Origin: Rhizophagus irregularis
Lineage: Eukaryota; Glomeromycota; Glomeromycetes; Glomerales; Glomeraceae
DNA length: 64,000 nucleotides
Assembly (NCBI RefSeq): GCF_026210795.1
Contig: NC_089440.1
Coordinates: 4,960,001 to 5,024,000, forward strand
Direction of reading: 5' to 3'
Part shown: positions 21,510 to 33,027 of the stretch, one piece after another
Layout of the letters: each line of letters starts with the position of its first letter
Position numbering within the stretch: position 1 is the stretch's first letter
Translations under genes and position numbers: made by a program
Notes under the pieces: model-generated
What the model was told of the DNA's origin: nothing
Database searches by the model: none
The model's input: the letters and a program-made list of their open reading frames with translations, nothing else

Positions 21510-24500
21510 ATAATAAAACATATACCCGGTATTTCTTTAAAACAATTTATATAAAAGAAAAGATCTAAAAACATAATCTGGAATCGTTTTTTAATGATTA
21601 TAATAATATTTAATGCAAAAAACATTTTTAGTATCTGTACAATTAAAACAATTTGGTAATATTTAGATTACAATTTGAATTGTGTAACATAGAAATCCGT
21701 GATATGACTGCGCCTGTGTTTATTATAGTTCGATTCGTAAAGTTTATTGTGGCTAATTCAGTTCTGGTTAATAAAATTTTAATCGAAAAAAAATTTAGTT
21801 TATAAAAAATCATATTACTGGATCATTCTCTTGGGACGATGCAATCAGCTGCACGTTGATTCTAAAAAAAAAAAATTTTTTCGGTTTTTTTAAACCCGAA
21901 TTATTTTTTTCAAATTTATTTTTTTTTTTGTTCTTTCACCTTTTAGGTTTGGATCAGAATACTGTTGCGGTTAGCACCTTTTTTTTTAATAATATTTTTT
22001 TTCCTGATTATTTATTATTTTTTATTAATATTTTCCTTTTTCCCTAATTTTTGTTGTTCCTTTGCCTTTTTAAGTTTGGATTGGACCAGCGCTGCGATGT
22101 AATCGAAATAAATATTTGTTTTTGAATAAATATATTTTACATGATTTTTAGTTAGAATAAATATGATATCCGAAATAGAATTAATAATTGTTTAAATTAT
22201 ACAATTTCTTTAAATAATTAGTATAAATAATATTTATTTTAATATTGTTCTTTATTATTAATTTAATATTATAATTTAATTTAAAAATTTTTATTTTTCA
22301 CTCACATTATAATCCAAATTATAAATAAATAAAAACTTTACGTTGCAACACAACAGGTTATAGCTATTTATATAATAATATTTTTTGATATAATAAATTA
22401 TTATTGATCTTCATGGTTCGATTTGACTTGAGCTGAACTGTTAAATTATCAGTTCATTAGGATTCGTAGATAGTTTGAACTGAACCATTGGTACATCATA
22501 CATCAAATTTCACAACCCGGTTTAGCTGGTACGACTTGTACTTCCAAGTCAATTCCTATAAAATATTTTCTGGGAAAAATTTGCATTTTTCAAGTTTGAA
22601 TTCCAATTTCCAAAAAAAAAAATTCAGGCATGTGATCAATTTTGTAAAAATTTTTTTATAGGGAATACGATTTGAATTTAATTATCTCAAAAAATGAACG
22701 ATTTAAAGTTTTAAAAATATTAAATAATACCGATATTAATTATAATGTTATTGATGAGACGAAAATACAAAAATAATTTTATGCGAATACAATAATTTTA
22801 CGTACGTAAGTACGTTATCCTGTTATAAACTTGTGCCATATACATTTATTTTTTTGAATTACTGGAGAATCACATATAAAGACTGGTATAAAATAATTAT
22901 TTAAAGGTAAATTTAATAATGTCGTTATCAGATAAATTTTTTTTAAAGAATATGGCAAGAAGAAATTATTGTTGACTATTACAATGTAAATAATAATATG
23001 TAATACTTTACGTAACTTTATGTAATTAACTGAATTTTCCGTAATAAAATTTATAATTTTGTTATGTAACGAATAATATTTTGTAAATTTTATATGAAAA
23101 AGTGTTTATTATATCATCATAAAACATTTTGATATCGTTTAAAAACATGAGTTTATCATTTAATCATAATAAATTATTATCAGCCACATTTAATAAATTA
23201 ATAAGCGGAATTTCCTATTATCTGTAGAATGGTTTCTTTGATAAAAAGAAAAAATATGCGGAAAAACTTTACATTGAATTTTTAATTGTTTAAAATATTT
23301 AATAAACAAACGCTTATCGCAAAGTGTAAATCATCCAACGATAAAATAAAATAACATAGTGTGCTTATTTCATTGGATAGAGTTTATTAGTAACCGGGTC
23401 AATGGGTCACTGGAACTGCATTTAAGGTCATGGAACTTGGTCGTACAACAAGGACGTTTTATAAATTGGTGATACACATATATTTGATGCATTCATTTGT
23501 ACAATGAAGCCCCAAGATTAAAGAACGGGACCTTTTCTGAAAAAGAGTAATTTTACTTTGTTGTTGATCACTTTTTCGCCTTACGAGTACATTTTTGCAT
23601 AAATTGGATAAATTGGAAAATTCTATAAAAATTTGTATTATTCAAATTTCAAAAGTAGAATTCAATGATATCCTTCTTTATAGAGAATTGCCTAACAGAG
23701 ATAAAGTACAAATATAATTTTGATTTTAATGAATGAAAAATGTATTATTATTTAGTTACGATTTTTATTATTGATTTTGAGCGATTATCAAAAATTTAAA
23801 TTAATTTTTTTTTCGTTTTATAAATTTTATAAAACTGATAAAAATAATTTATGTTTGATTGATTTTATTACAAGATGATATCATGAAATGATAAAACAAA
23901 AAAAAATAATTTCGATCATTGATTTTATTTATTTATTTTAATGAATTTTTAATTATTTTTATGAAACTTTTTCCGTTTAAAACAATAAACGTCAATAAAT
24001 GTTTATATAATCATCTATACGCAGCACGTGAAATTTTAATTGGACAGCGATCCACGTTGATGATTTCATAAAGATAACGTAATAATTGATGAAAGTTATC
24101 TCGGATATCCCTATCATTTTAAAAATTATCAATGAATTTTGGTTCACTGCGAAAAATTTCATTGTTTTACTTTTTACAGATATGGAATTTTTTGTTGAAA
24201 TGTACCGCTGTTTTCCCAAAATAACTTGATATAATTGTGTATTACAATAGAATATTAGAAAAAAAAACAAACTTTATTTTAATTTGGATTTTTTATACAT
24301 TCGATATTTGAAATGAACATCAACGTAAAAAAATAAAATTAAAATTAAAATTAAGCGGGAAAATTGGTTTAATTTTAAGAAGGCATTTAAATTTTATCAA
24401 GAATTTATTATATTGAAACGACAAGTTTTTTGTCAAACAATATATATATATTTTTTTTAAATTTTTAATTTTAATAAACAAAAAAAAACATTTTTCGTAA

Positions 24501-25215
24501 ATCATTTATAAATAGAGCTAACAAATAATTATGTAACGACATATTTGTTTTTTATGCTGAAAAACGTGTAATTCTTGAATGTAAAAGAATTAATAATTCA
24601 TTTTTTGTATGGCAAATACGGTAAAATTTTTTTACATAGCCACATATCGTCATGCCACACGTAAACTGATCTTCTTTCCCCACAAAAAACAGTTGATCAA
24701 CCACGCTCTAAAATAATGATATATAATTGGACAAGTAATCAATTTTATCTTTTATCAAAATCACTTATATATTGTCGTGATTGATCATATAGATATACTA
24801 TAATTGCTAAAAGAATACAACCGTAGTAATAGGATATTAACGTAATAAATTTAATGAAATTAACATGTGTCAATTTGAGAAATTTTAAGAGGTTGTTATT
24901 TTAATATCCGGAAAAAATTTGGAGTTTTTTGAGTCATAAAAAGTTTTTCTGCGCTTCGGTTATATATATTATTCGTTAACTTTAAAACCGAAATCATAAA
25001 TAAGATAAGATATTGAGATAAAGCCGCAATAATAATAAATTTAGAATGGGTTATACTGTAATACTGTATCAATTATGTATTATCTAAATTTTTATATAAA
25101 AGTAACGTTAGTTCTCAAATTTTACTTCATTTTTTATTTTTTTAAAAAAAAAGTAAAAACTTTTTTTAAAAAAAAAATACATTTACAATTTAATCCAACG
25201 AAATCATTATTAAAA
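21510..25215. other. Long intergenic stretch, no supported gene
   Basis: About 3.7 kb with no convincing gene. 21760-22090 contains ggttaataaaattttaatcg followed by T-rich runs and two ttaggtttggat/taagtttggatt words; similar features occur at 36286-36890, so this is probably a degraded repeat. Open frames at 21856, 23992 and 24320 are AT-rich artefacts. Confidence 0.45.
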
Positions 25216-25665
25216 ATGTACGTAAAATTCCGATATATCGTTTCTCTTGATGACTTCTTGGCTCAAATAGATTATGATTATCTTAAACAGCTCAATGATC
25301 CACAGACACTTATCGCAATCGATCAACCCCTTCACAATTTCAAATTATTAACTGGAAGAGATTTATTAAAATTATATTTAAAGTCCGAGGCGATCCGATT
25401 AAAAGTGCACGATGAATTTATAGTAAAATCTGCATTGGATCATATTTGGATCACATATTCTGCGTTACAAAACAAGTTTACACTTTTGGCTGATGACGTC
25501 AACAAAATCAATTTAAATAAAATACGAGCTCGTGATGAAACTTTAAGTAGAATTATTCGATTGGACGTAACACAAGCGGTTAATAGTGTTTTTGAGGATC
25601 ATTTTTTTAATGGAGTAAAAGATTTTAATAATAATGATAATAATGTTGGATTTGGATGTTTATAA
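25216..25665 (+). CDS. Hypothetical protein, 149 residues
   Basis: An open frame extends further upstream, but that part is encoded by poly-T and poly-A tracts, so the ATG at 25216 (M-Y-V-K-F-R-Y-I-V-S-L-D-D-F) is chosen. The protein has mixed, globular-looking composition with predicted helices (D-Y-L-K-Q-L-N, D-L-L-K-L-Y-L-K-S-E-A, and A-L-D-H-I-W-I). It ends in an Asn/Asp-rich tail finishing G-F-G-C-L. There is no signal peptide or membrane segment after the chosen start. No family is recognised, and no intron is needed. Confidence 0.6.
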   Translation: MYVKFRYIVSLDDFLAQIDYDYLKQLNDPQTLIAIDQPLHNFKLLTGRDLLKLYLKSEAIRLKVHDEFIVKSALDHIWITYSALQNKFTLLADDVNKINLNKIRARDETLSRIIRLDVTQAVNSVFEDHFFNGVKDFNNNDNNVGFGCL

Positions 25666-25994
25666 CTCATTCCTGCACATAATCCCTTTATATATAAAAG
25701 TTTTTATTAAGAACTTTTAACAAATTTCTTCTCGTAACATCTCATAAACTTCATAACTTGTATAATAGATAGACTTGATTAAGAAAATTTGAATTTTTTA
25801 TGTATATACAAAACTTTATATAATTTTGAAAATGTAATCTTACAATATGTAAATTTTTCGAAAATATTATTATTACCTTCCCACCATCATTTTCTATAAA
25901 TCATTTTAATTTCTATGCTAATTGATAACTGAACGATAAATTTTATTCCCAAGTAGATATTTAATTTTATGTTAAAAAAAAAAAAAGAAAGAAA

Positions 25995-27509
25995 TTATGT
26001 CCAATTGGCGAAATCTATTTTTAAGGAAGCTATAGATAATTTGATTATTATTAAAATATTATATAATAGAAAAAAAAAAAATTTTTAAATTTTTTGTGAA
26101 TAAAAATAAAATTATGAAATTTTTTCGTGAATAAAAAATAAAATTTATGAAATTTTTTTTAATTACCTGAATATTCTGAATATTTTGAATATTTTATAAT
26201 TCTAGTTGTATAAATTGCATGAGGATGTTTTGTGTACGAAAAAATACTAGTAGCTGGTGATTTTGTTGAAATTAAAGATAAACATTCGTTATTTATTTCA
26301 GCTCTCCCAATTAAATCTTCTAATAATTTAGGTAATTCTTTTGCTTTAGGTCGTTTCGAAGGATCCCCATTCCAACATTGATTAATTATGTCAAAAATTA
26401 GTTTAGGAATTTTATGATTAGATTTTGGTCTTAACCCTCGACAAATTCTCGTCGCTAAGAATTCATCATGAGCTATATCATGATAAGGAGGTAATCCTGT
26501 ACATATTTCATTTGCTATAATTCCAAATCCATAAATATCACTTTCTTGTGTATATTCTCGTCCTCTTAAAACTTCTGGTGCTACATAAGGTAATACTCCA
26601 TATATTTTGTTATCATTACTTTGTGAATTCTTTTCATTCGCTGGTCGACATAATCCTAAATCTGCAATACGAATTGTATCATCAGAATTACTTAATATAT
26701 TACCACAATGAAAATCTCGATGAATTAATCCCTTATAATGAATATAAAGAAGTCCAGACGCTATCTTATATAAAATGTTCAACTTTTCTTTCCAATTTAA
26801 TGAATTATAATTCTTATCTAAATATCGTCTTAAACTACCATTTTCTGCATATTCCATTACCATCATGTAATTATTTGTTTTCGGATCTTTGGTAATACCA
26901 AAACATTGAATTACACAAACTGAGTTCATCACAATACACAAGTCAATCTAAATAAAAAAAAAAATTTTTTTTTTAACGTAAATACCGTAGTACCGTATTT
27001 TGCGGTATATAAGCACCCCTTTTTGCACTTAATGCCGGTCAAGATCATCATAATTCTGGCCAAAAATAGCCATAATTCTGGCTAACAGCAAAATACGTTA
27101 ATTACAAGAAAAAAATAAAGCTTACTTCTTTTAATAATTCATCCGCTTCATTTGTTATATCCTTTGAATTATTTAAACGTTTTAAAGCAACTTTAGTATT
27201 TTTATTACATCTTTTCCATTGATTATTCTCAAAATCCCAACTTTCAATATACCCATCCTTCCAAATTGCTTTAAAAATAGTTCCAAAACCTCCTTCATCT
27301 AAATATTCAATATTATAAAACTTATCATATTCTATCCATTCGATAAGTTCAAAATTATTCTTTGCTCTTAATTGTGCTTTTTTTATAAAATCATCAACTA
27401 TTTTGTTACCACTAGTCCAATTTTTGAAATTTTTTTTAGCATTAATTGTAAATTCATTATTATTATATACTTTTTCATGTAAACTAAAACGTCCTTTTTT
27501 GAATTTCAT
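25995..27509 (-). CDS. TKL-like protein kinase 3, N-terminally short
   Basis: Three exons: 27509-27126, 26947-26167, 26029-25995; 399 residues. It starts M-K-F-K-K-G-R-F and lacks the C-x2-C/C-x2-C ribbon of its relatives; homology starts at N-F-K-N-W-T-S-G-N (27-35). Kinase features are complete: G-G-F-G (73-76), V-A-L-K Lys110, a canonical H-R-D-F-H-C-G-N (Asp206, Asn211), D-L-G (Asp224), A-P-E, D-I-Y-G-F-G and K-R-P. It is the only copy here with a true HRD arginine. Intron 1 is 178 bp rather than 71-73 because a 110-bp MITE lies inside it. The last exon, joined in phase 1, ends A-S-L-K-I-D-F-A-N-W-T; that C-terminus is shorter than in siblings and less certain. Confidence 0.85.
26991..27100. 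mobile_element. MITE with TACCGTATTTTGCGGT ends inside kinase 3 intron 1
   Basis: The left end taccgtattttgcggt is matched by the right end, which reads taacgtattttgctgt in reverse. The element is 110 bp. Removing it leaves a 68-bp intron, close to the 71-73 bp of the orthologous intron in kinases 1, 4, 5 and 6, which supports insertion into a normal intron. The internal repeat cataattctggc occurs twice. Confidence 0.75.
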
Positions 27510-29109
27510 TATTATTATTTGTTTGGTATAAATGTAACACCGTTACGAAAAAATTTTTACAAACAAAAAATTCTTATTAAAGAAAATAAAAGGTATTTTA
27601 AAAATAATAAACCGACCAAATTATGGTGATTTGTTAGGAAAAAAGAAAAATGCATTAAATGCTTTTTATAATAGGAGAATGGAAATCTCTCTCCGAATTT
27701 AAATCCTTTTAAAGAAATTTCGAGAAAGTCGATCTGTTTGATGGTTGCTTTTGTGTAACACCAATAATGAAGTTTGTGTTACGAATTTTTATACAGAATT
27801 TAAAATCCTTGCAGGTAATGACTCATATGACTCATATGACGTCGATTGAATTGTTCAACTTGAACAAGTTTTTTGATAATGCAAAATAAATATCATTATA
27901 TTTTATTACATTTTTTTTTTTTACCAAGTGTCGTAAACGTTAAACTAATATTTGAGACAAGCGAGGGTAATTTTAGTATTTTACAGTTATATTAACGCCG
28001 CAGCAATTAACTTCAACCTTTAAGGTTATGGCGTAGTAATTAAAGAAAATCTTCTTTTTTAGGCCTTATTGACTCGGCTTTTGCAAATCATTATACAAAG
28101 AAAAATTGATTAACCAAATAAATCGTTTCATTATTTTGAGTTTGCGATAAACAATACAAAGAAAATTTTAATTACATAATTTTTTTGTAACGTTAAAAAA
28201 AAAAGTATGAATAAAATTAGGAAATTGGCAACGGCTGACGAAGAAACGATCAGCCTTCAATTATATGCAAAGTGTGCACGGCCAAAAATAGGGTTTCTTT
28301 CGTTCAATTGCTTAAAATGAATTAATTAAATCTAAGTATACAGTATATTTATAAAATAATTTAGCACGTGATTATTATTATTATTATTTTTTTGAAAGTA
28401 AATGATAAATTCTCAAAGTTGAAATAAAATGAAATATTATAAAAGTAAATAAATACAAGCGCAAATATGCATTTATAGCGTCTAAAAATACGTTACTACC
28501 GGCCTCTCAAAGAATATTATGATAAGTCACAAAAGAAAAATGTAATCCAAGACTATAACTTAAAATCCAATCCAATTTACTCATAATTTAAAAGCATTGA
28601 AAACAGTCTTGTACGATTAGTATCAGTACCAGAAACGAAAAATCAAAGAACGATAAAAAAAAACCGAAAACCCACCTAGCCTCTATTTCTATAAGAGTAC
28701 CGCCGCAGAAATCTAAAAAAAAAGAAAAAAAGACGATCGTTAATAATGAGGATAAAAGAAACAATAAAACAAAAATAAGTTCGAACACCTAATGAAAATT
28801 ATACAAATTTAAAGACAATGGCATTTATTGGTATTTGGTGTTAGTATATATGTCCAAGTGTACTATAATTTTAACTTAAATCAGTTTTCAACTTCATTAA
28901 AATATGTATCGCTCAACGGTCGATCACAGTCGTGAACCATGCCCGTTGTCATACATTCCCCTCCCCTCTTTCAATATATTCACTAATATTATGTCTTTTT
29001 AATATTTGGGAGTTATTTTATGCTAAAAATATAATTTATCAATCATCTCATCAAAGTAATTTATTGAGCTCAAAATAGAATTACTATTTGAACTTTAAAT
29101 GATCTATTT
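27510..29109. other. Intergenic, no supported gene
   Basis: AT-rich DNA with poly-A/poly-T runs and an ATT microsatellite near 28374. The 66-codon Phe/Leu-rich open frame at 28588-28788 (-) is not called. No upstream block like that of kinases 1, 4, 5, 6 and 8 is seen before kinase 3. Confidence 0.45.
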
Positions 29110-29523
29110 TTACATTCCAAATTTTATATTAAAATTCTTTTGTTCAAAATCTGCAGATAAATGAGCTTTATATGTAAACGGAAAATCTGCACCAAAGATA
29201 TTTATATCTCTATAATTAAAATTAGCAGGAAACATAATTGCTGTGATTCTCATTTTATTTAACTTCACACCTATAGTTTCTGTTTTAGGAACAGTCATCT
29301 TGTACGATTGTAGCATTTCTTTTGAAATGTAAGTTCTTGGAGAACTGATGATGTCAATAAGAAAAATATATTTTTAATTTTATCATTTATATTTATTGTC
29401 ATTAAACCAAAAGGTCCATCAATGTTGAAAGGTATTTGATATTAAGTTTTCCAAGATTTTTTCATGTAAATCTTTTGATTTAATATCTGAATTATCAAGT
29501 ATTATCGGAAAATTGTTCTCCAT
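29110..29523 (-). pseudogene. Retropepsin-like protein relic 1
   Basis: An ATG at 29523 begins M-E-N-N-F-P-I-I-L-D, followed by S-K-D-L-H-E-K-I. After at least two frame breaks and a stop the sequence continues P-F-G-L-M-T-I, F-F-L-L-T-S-S, R-T-Y-I-S-K-E-M-L-Q-S-Y. It then runs open to the end with D-I-N-I-F-G-A-D-F. The order of a hydrophobic T-G/S-type motif, T-Y-I-S-K-E and a late I-F-G-A-D-F is that of retroviral-type aspartic proteases, whose D-T-G and I-L-G motifs sit in the same places. The catalytic Asp is not visible. It is homologous to 45943-46439. Confidence 0.6.
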
Positions 29524-30125
29524 TATTGTTTTATGATAATAATTTTGAAACAAACCTATGGATTTTAAGTTATTTTGACAAAATATGATCAGTTAAATAA
29601 AGGAAGAAAAATAAACAAAAATATTTATTAAATAATAACTCACCAGTTTATTTGGTACCAATTATTGTTGGTTTTTTACAAAGATTGTATGATAAATTAT
29701 ATGCTTTAACTAAAGACAATTGATATTTAGCTATTTAGTGTGGCACATATTCATCAGAAAACTAATCAAAATATAGTACATCCGATGTCATGGGATCACG
29801 ACGCTGGAACGTTGTTGGTGCGAAGACGCGAAGCGCGGTGGCTAGGTGAAGATGTCGTATTTTCAAAATGACGTCTGTAATAGGTTTTCTTATATTTAAT
29901 GATCGTTCCCATATTTTAAAATTTCGTTGGCGTGATGTCACATGATAATTATCATGTGAATAGAGTTCTTGCTATATCTGGTTAACACAATTTGTAGATT
30001 CCGTATGATGGAGCGGGTGATTTTTTACAAATTTAAGCTTCGTAAGTCTAACCGCTTGTTTTACGGTAAGTGAATAAGAATGATAATAAGGTAAAAAACA
30101 TAAATTAATGTAATTTACTTTTACT
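29524..30125. other. Intergenic, no supported gene
   Basis: No gene is clear. 29805-29870 is GC-richer (gcgaagacgcgaagcgcggt). At 30007 a short frame, M-M-E-R-V-I-F-Y-K-F, runs into a good GTAAGTG donor at about 30066, but no in-frame continuation was found. Confidence 0.35.
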
Positions 30126-30510
30126 ATGCTTATTAGACAACGTTTTACTATTCGATTTGTAACTGAAAAATACCAAATAATATTAAATTGGTTGTTTTGG
30201 TTACTTTATCATACATTCATACTATGGTTCGTTACTCGTAAGCGAAAAAGTTAATTTTTTTATTAAAAAAATTGTTTTAGTTATTTTTTATAGATAAAAA
30301 AGTTTATCATCATTATTTTTACTTCTTAATAGAACGTTAATAATGTTAACTCATTACACTTATCGCTTGTTACCGGAACACTTCATATTGGCAAAATCTC
30401 ATCCATTTAGATTATGGTTAAATGTATCAGTGCATGGATTAAACATTTTATTCGCTATAATAAAAACATTTTTAAATCGCCATATTATAGCTGCTTCTTT
30501 TGTTATTTAA
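30126..30510 (+). pseudogene. Possible membrane-protein gene pieces
   Basis: Two short open frames follow one another. 30126-30254 (42 codons) has an aromatic/hydrophobic helix (I-I-L-N-W-L-F-W-L-L-Y). 30343-30510 (55 codons) starts M-L-T-H-Y-T-Y-R-L-L-P-E-H and contains a hydrophobic stretch (L-N-I-L-F-A-I-I-K-T-F-L). Composition looks more coding than the surroundings, but no continuous gene could be assembled. Possibly a decayed member of an unknown membrane-protein family. Confidence 0.3.
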
Positions 30511-31114
30511 GTTTTATTATACAAATTTCATGCATTTTTGCAGCTTTTATAAATTATGCGATGTAAGTTAAACTTTTATTTTTTAAACATATAATATATA
30601 ATGAATTTATTTATTTTTTTGTTTTGTTTACTTATTTTTTTTCATCTTATTAAGAATTTCACATTGGGTATATATATGGGTTTATGGATTTTACAAAAGG
30701 ATCAATATATATAATATATGTTATATTGGATTAAATATAGGATGCCATAATCTTCTTTATAATGCATGTACTAGTAAGTAACCTAGGAAGAAGATTTGGT
30801 CGTTGTGATACCGATAATGATATAAAAATAATGATGAATTTATTTCTTCCCTTCCGATTTGATTCAAAAAAAAATTTGTATTGTACAGATATTCCTAGAA
30901 TAAATTTCTTAATTTTTTAGTTCGTTCTGACCCATTCAAATTAATCCTTATTAAATTAACTTTTGAAGACCAATGCATTGTGGAGTAAAAATTATGAATA
31001 CCCTTATACGTGCCATGATTAAAAATGCAGGACGTATAAATACCCCAAGAATTTTTGTTGTGTTCCTTCGTTATCTATGTTGTCTCTTTTATAAGACAAA
31101 AATTTATACACTAT

Positions 31115-32080
31115 GATTTAGACAAATAATTTAAATAACGAAAATTCAAACAATAATCCTAACAGTAACTCTAACAACAACAACCTAATAATAACAATAA
31201 CATTAATAAGAATCCTTACAATGGTAACAATGATGAAAATGATATAGATTCAAGAAGTAACTATGTAAGCAATAATTCTCATTTCACCCCATTAAAAAAA
31301 CAAATTGCTTCATTATTTCGTGAATAGAGTCATCAGTAACAATATTATGGACAAACTTCAACTATTACACCAACTTCTATAAACCAAAGCTTTAATAACT
31401 TTAGATTTAATCGTACTAAGGGAGCTCCTAAAGCTTCAAATTTTACTTTCACTTCTGAAATACAACAATCTTTATCATCAAACTTATATTCCACCACAAA
31501 GTGGTCATGAACATGTAGAAATCGCAAAAGTTAAAGATGGTACTAGTAAAGGAATATTTGATAATAATTATTCACTCAATCATGTTATACCAGTCGAAGG
31601 AAATAATTTATTTATGAATGAAATTTCGTATAATACAAATATTGATGCATATTGCAAAATGGTTATTTATCTAAAATGAATGAAATCACCTGGAAATTTG
31701 ATTATCATAATGGAGATAAATAGTAAGATTATCGGTTGAAACATTTGATAATAATGTAAGAGTACAATGGTTTATTAAACTATTTACCTACTATGAACAG
31801 GGATAAGGTCCGATATTATTGATTCTTTACCGGAACTATCTATTTCGGATGATGAATTGAATACTTCAAAAGAATCATAAAGTTTCATCTGCTGTTGATA
31901 ATACAATGCAAGCAATGAAAAAATTTTTTATGCCCATTCTTAAGGTATACCAGATTATTTTAACGCATTATTGGAATCGAAATGATTGAATCCCAAAATA
32001 TATCACCCACTTTAACTGACAGTGATATCACTTACGAAACTTTAGAAATTATTCTTAATTATATGCAATGAATTTACGAG
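31115..32080 (+). pseudogene. Decayed Asn-rich gene, unknown
   Basis: Coding-like segments appear in shifting + frames, broken by many stops. They are an Asn-rich start (N-N-E-N-S-N-N-N-P-N-S-N-S), then N-Y-V-S-N-N-S-H-F-T-P-L-K-K, then A-P-K-A-S-N-F-T-F-T-S-E. Next come V-E-I-A-K-V-K-D-G-T-S-K-G-I and N-H-V-I-P-V-E-G-N-N-L-F-M-N-E, then V-R-V-Q-W-F-I-K-L-F and S-L-P-E-L-S-I-S-D-D-E. Codon-like composition with recurrent stops indicates a dead gene. It might be a retroelement gag-like or regulatory protein, but nothing identifies it. Confidence 0.5.
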
Positions 32081-32601
32081 CATAAATCTATATAAATGAC
32101 GAAAGTGTTTGTATATGTTAAGAATTTAAATAATAAAGGAAGTGCCATAATTTAACGATTAAAGGATATTTCTATTATAGCGAATAATAAGTTAATTCTG
32201 TTCATTGATACATTAATCCACCATTTAAATGGACTTAATTCTTCACATTTATTTATATTTTAATAAGAATATCCGATAAGGTAACGCTATTTTTATTTAA
32301 TTTTCTAGTGTAACAATTAGCTAATTGAGTATTCCAAAAAAAAAAAATATTCCATTTTTAAATTAATAAATTGTTTAATTTTTATGAAAGAATGATTATT
32401 AATTTTTATATTATCTAATAATTTTTATGATTGTATATTTGTTAGTCAAATTGTTTTATGACATAATTCTACGGCAATTCGAAGATGATCTTATTTTTTA
32501 TTAATAAATAAAAAAAAGTATTTTGATGTGATAGGTGGTAAGTGGACCTCAGTATTTAAATTACAGCATTAAGAAACGAACAAAATGAATAAAGTGTTAA
32601 C

Positions 32602-32627
32602 TGTTAATGTTAACGTTAACATTAACA
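32602..32627. repeat. Perfect 26-bp palindrome
   Basis: tgttaatgttaac + gttaacattaaca is a perfect inverted repeat with no loop, and GTTAAC/TTAAC words continue on both sides. It lies about 400 bases upstream of kinase 4. A similar cluster of GTTAAC sites is at 4195-4220. Confidence 0.9.
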
Positions 32628-32827
32628 TATTAAATATTAACAATAAAATTTGTTCTCGTCGGCTTTCCTTTTTCGGATGCAGATCATTATTTCGTTTGCT
32701 TACATAATACATTTATTATGTTTCAAAATTGACTTTTCCTTTTTTAATGCATTGTACCCCTCCAACGGCCAACTTTAGTGTTTTCAATGATAAGGTTAGC
32801 TTTAAAAGCTATTGTAATTGCCAAAAT

Positions 32828-32949
32828 TGAATAAATTTAATTGCTGATCAGATTATTGTGTTTCTTCTGTGTATTTTAACTAGTCTTTTTTTGATAATTT
32901 TGTTGCCGATCTTGAAATTATTGCAACATAAAATAACGTTTCACCACTT
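32828..32949 (+). promoter_or_regulatory. Conserved upstream block of the kinase family
   Basis: Same motif order as before kinases 1, 5, 6 and 8: gatcagattattgtg, ttttaactagtc, gttgccgatcttgaaattat, tgcaacataaaataacgt, ttcaccac. It ends about 80 bases before the kinase 4 start. Confidence 0.6.
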
Positions 32950-33027
32950 TTTTTTCATTTCCTATATTTTTTAGTAATTTTTACATACGAATTAATAACA
33001 TATTTTTTTGATAAATTATTTATTAAA

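Noticed and set aside
25075-25215. Upstream in-frame start for the 149-residue hypothetical protein
   Set aside because: The added part is encoded by poly-T/poly-A runs giving Phe/Lys stretches, more like leader sequence than protein.
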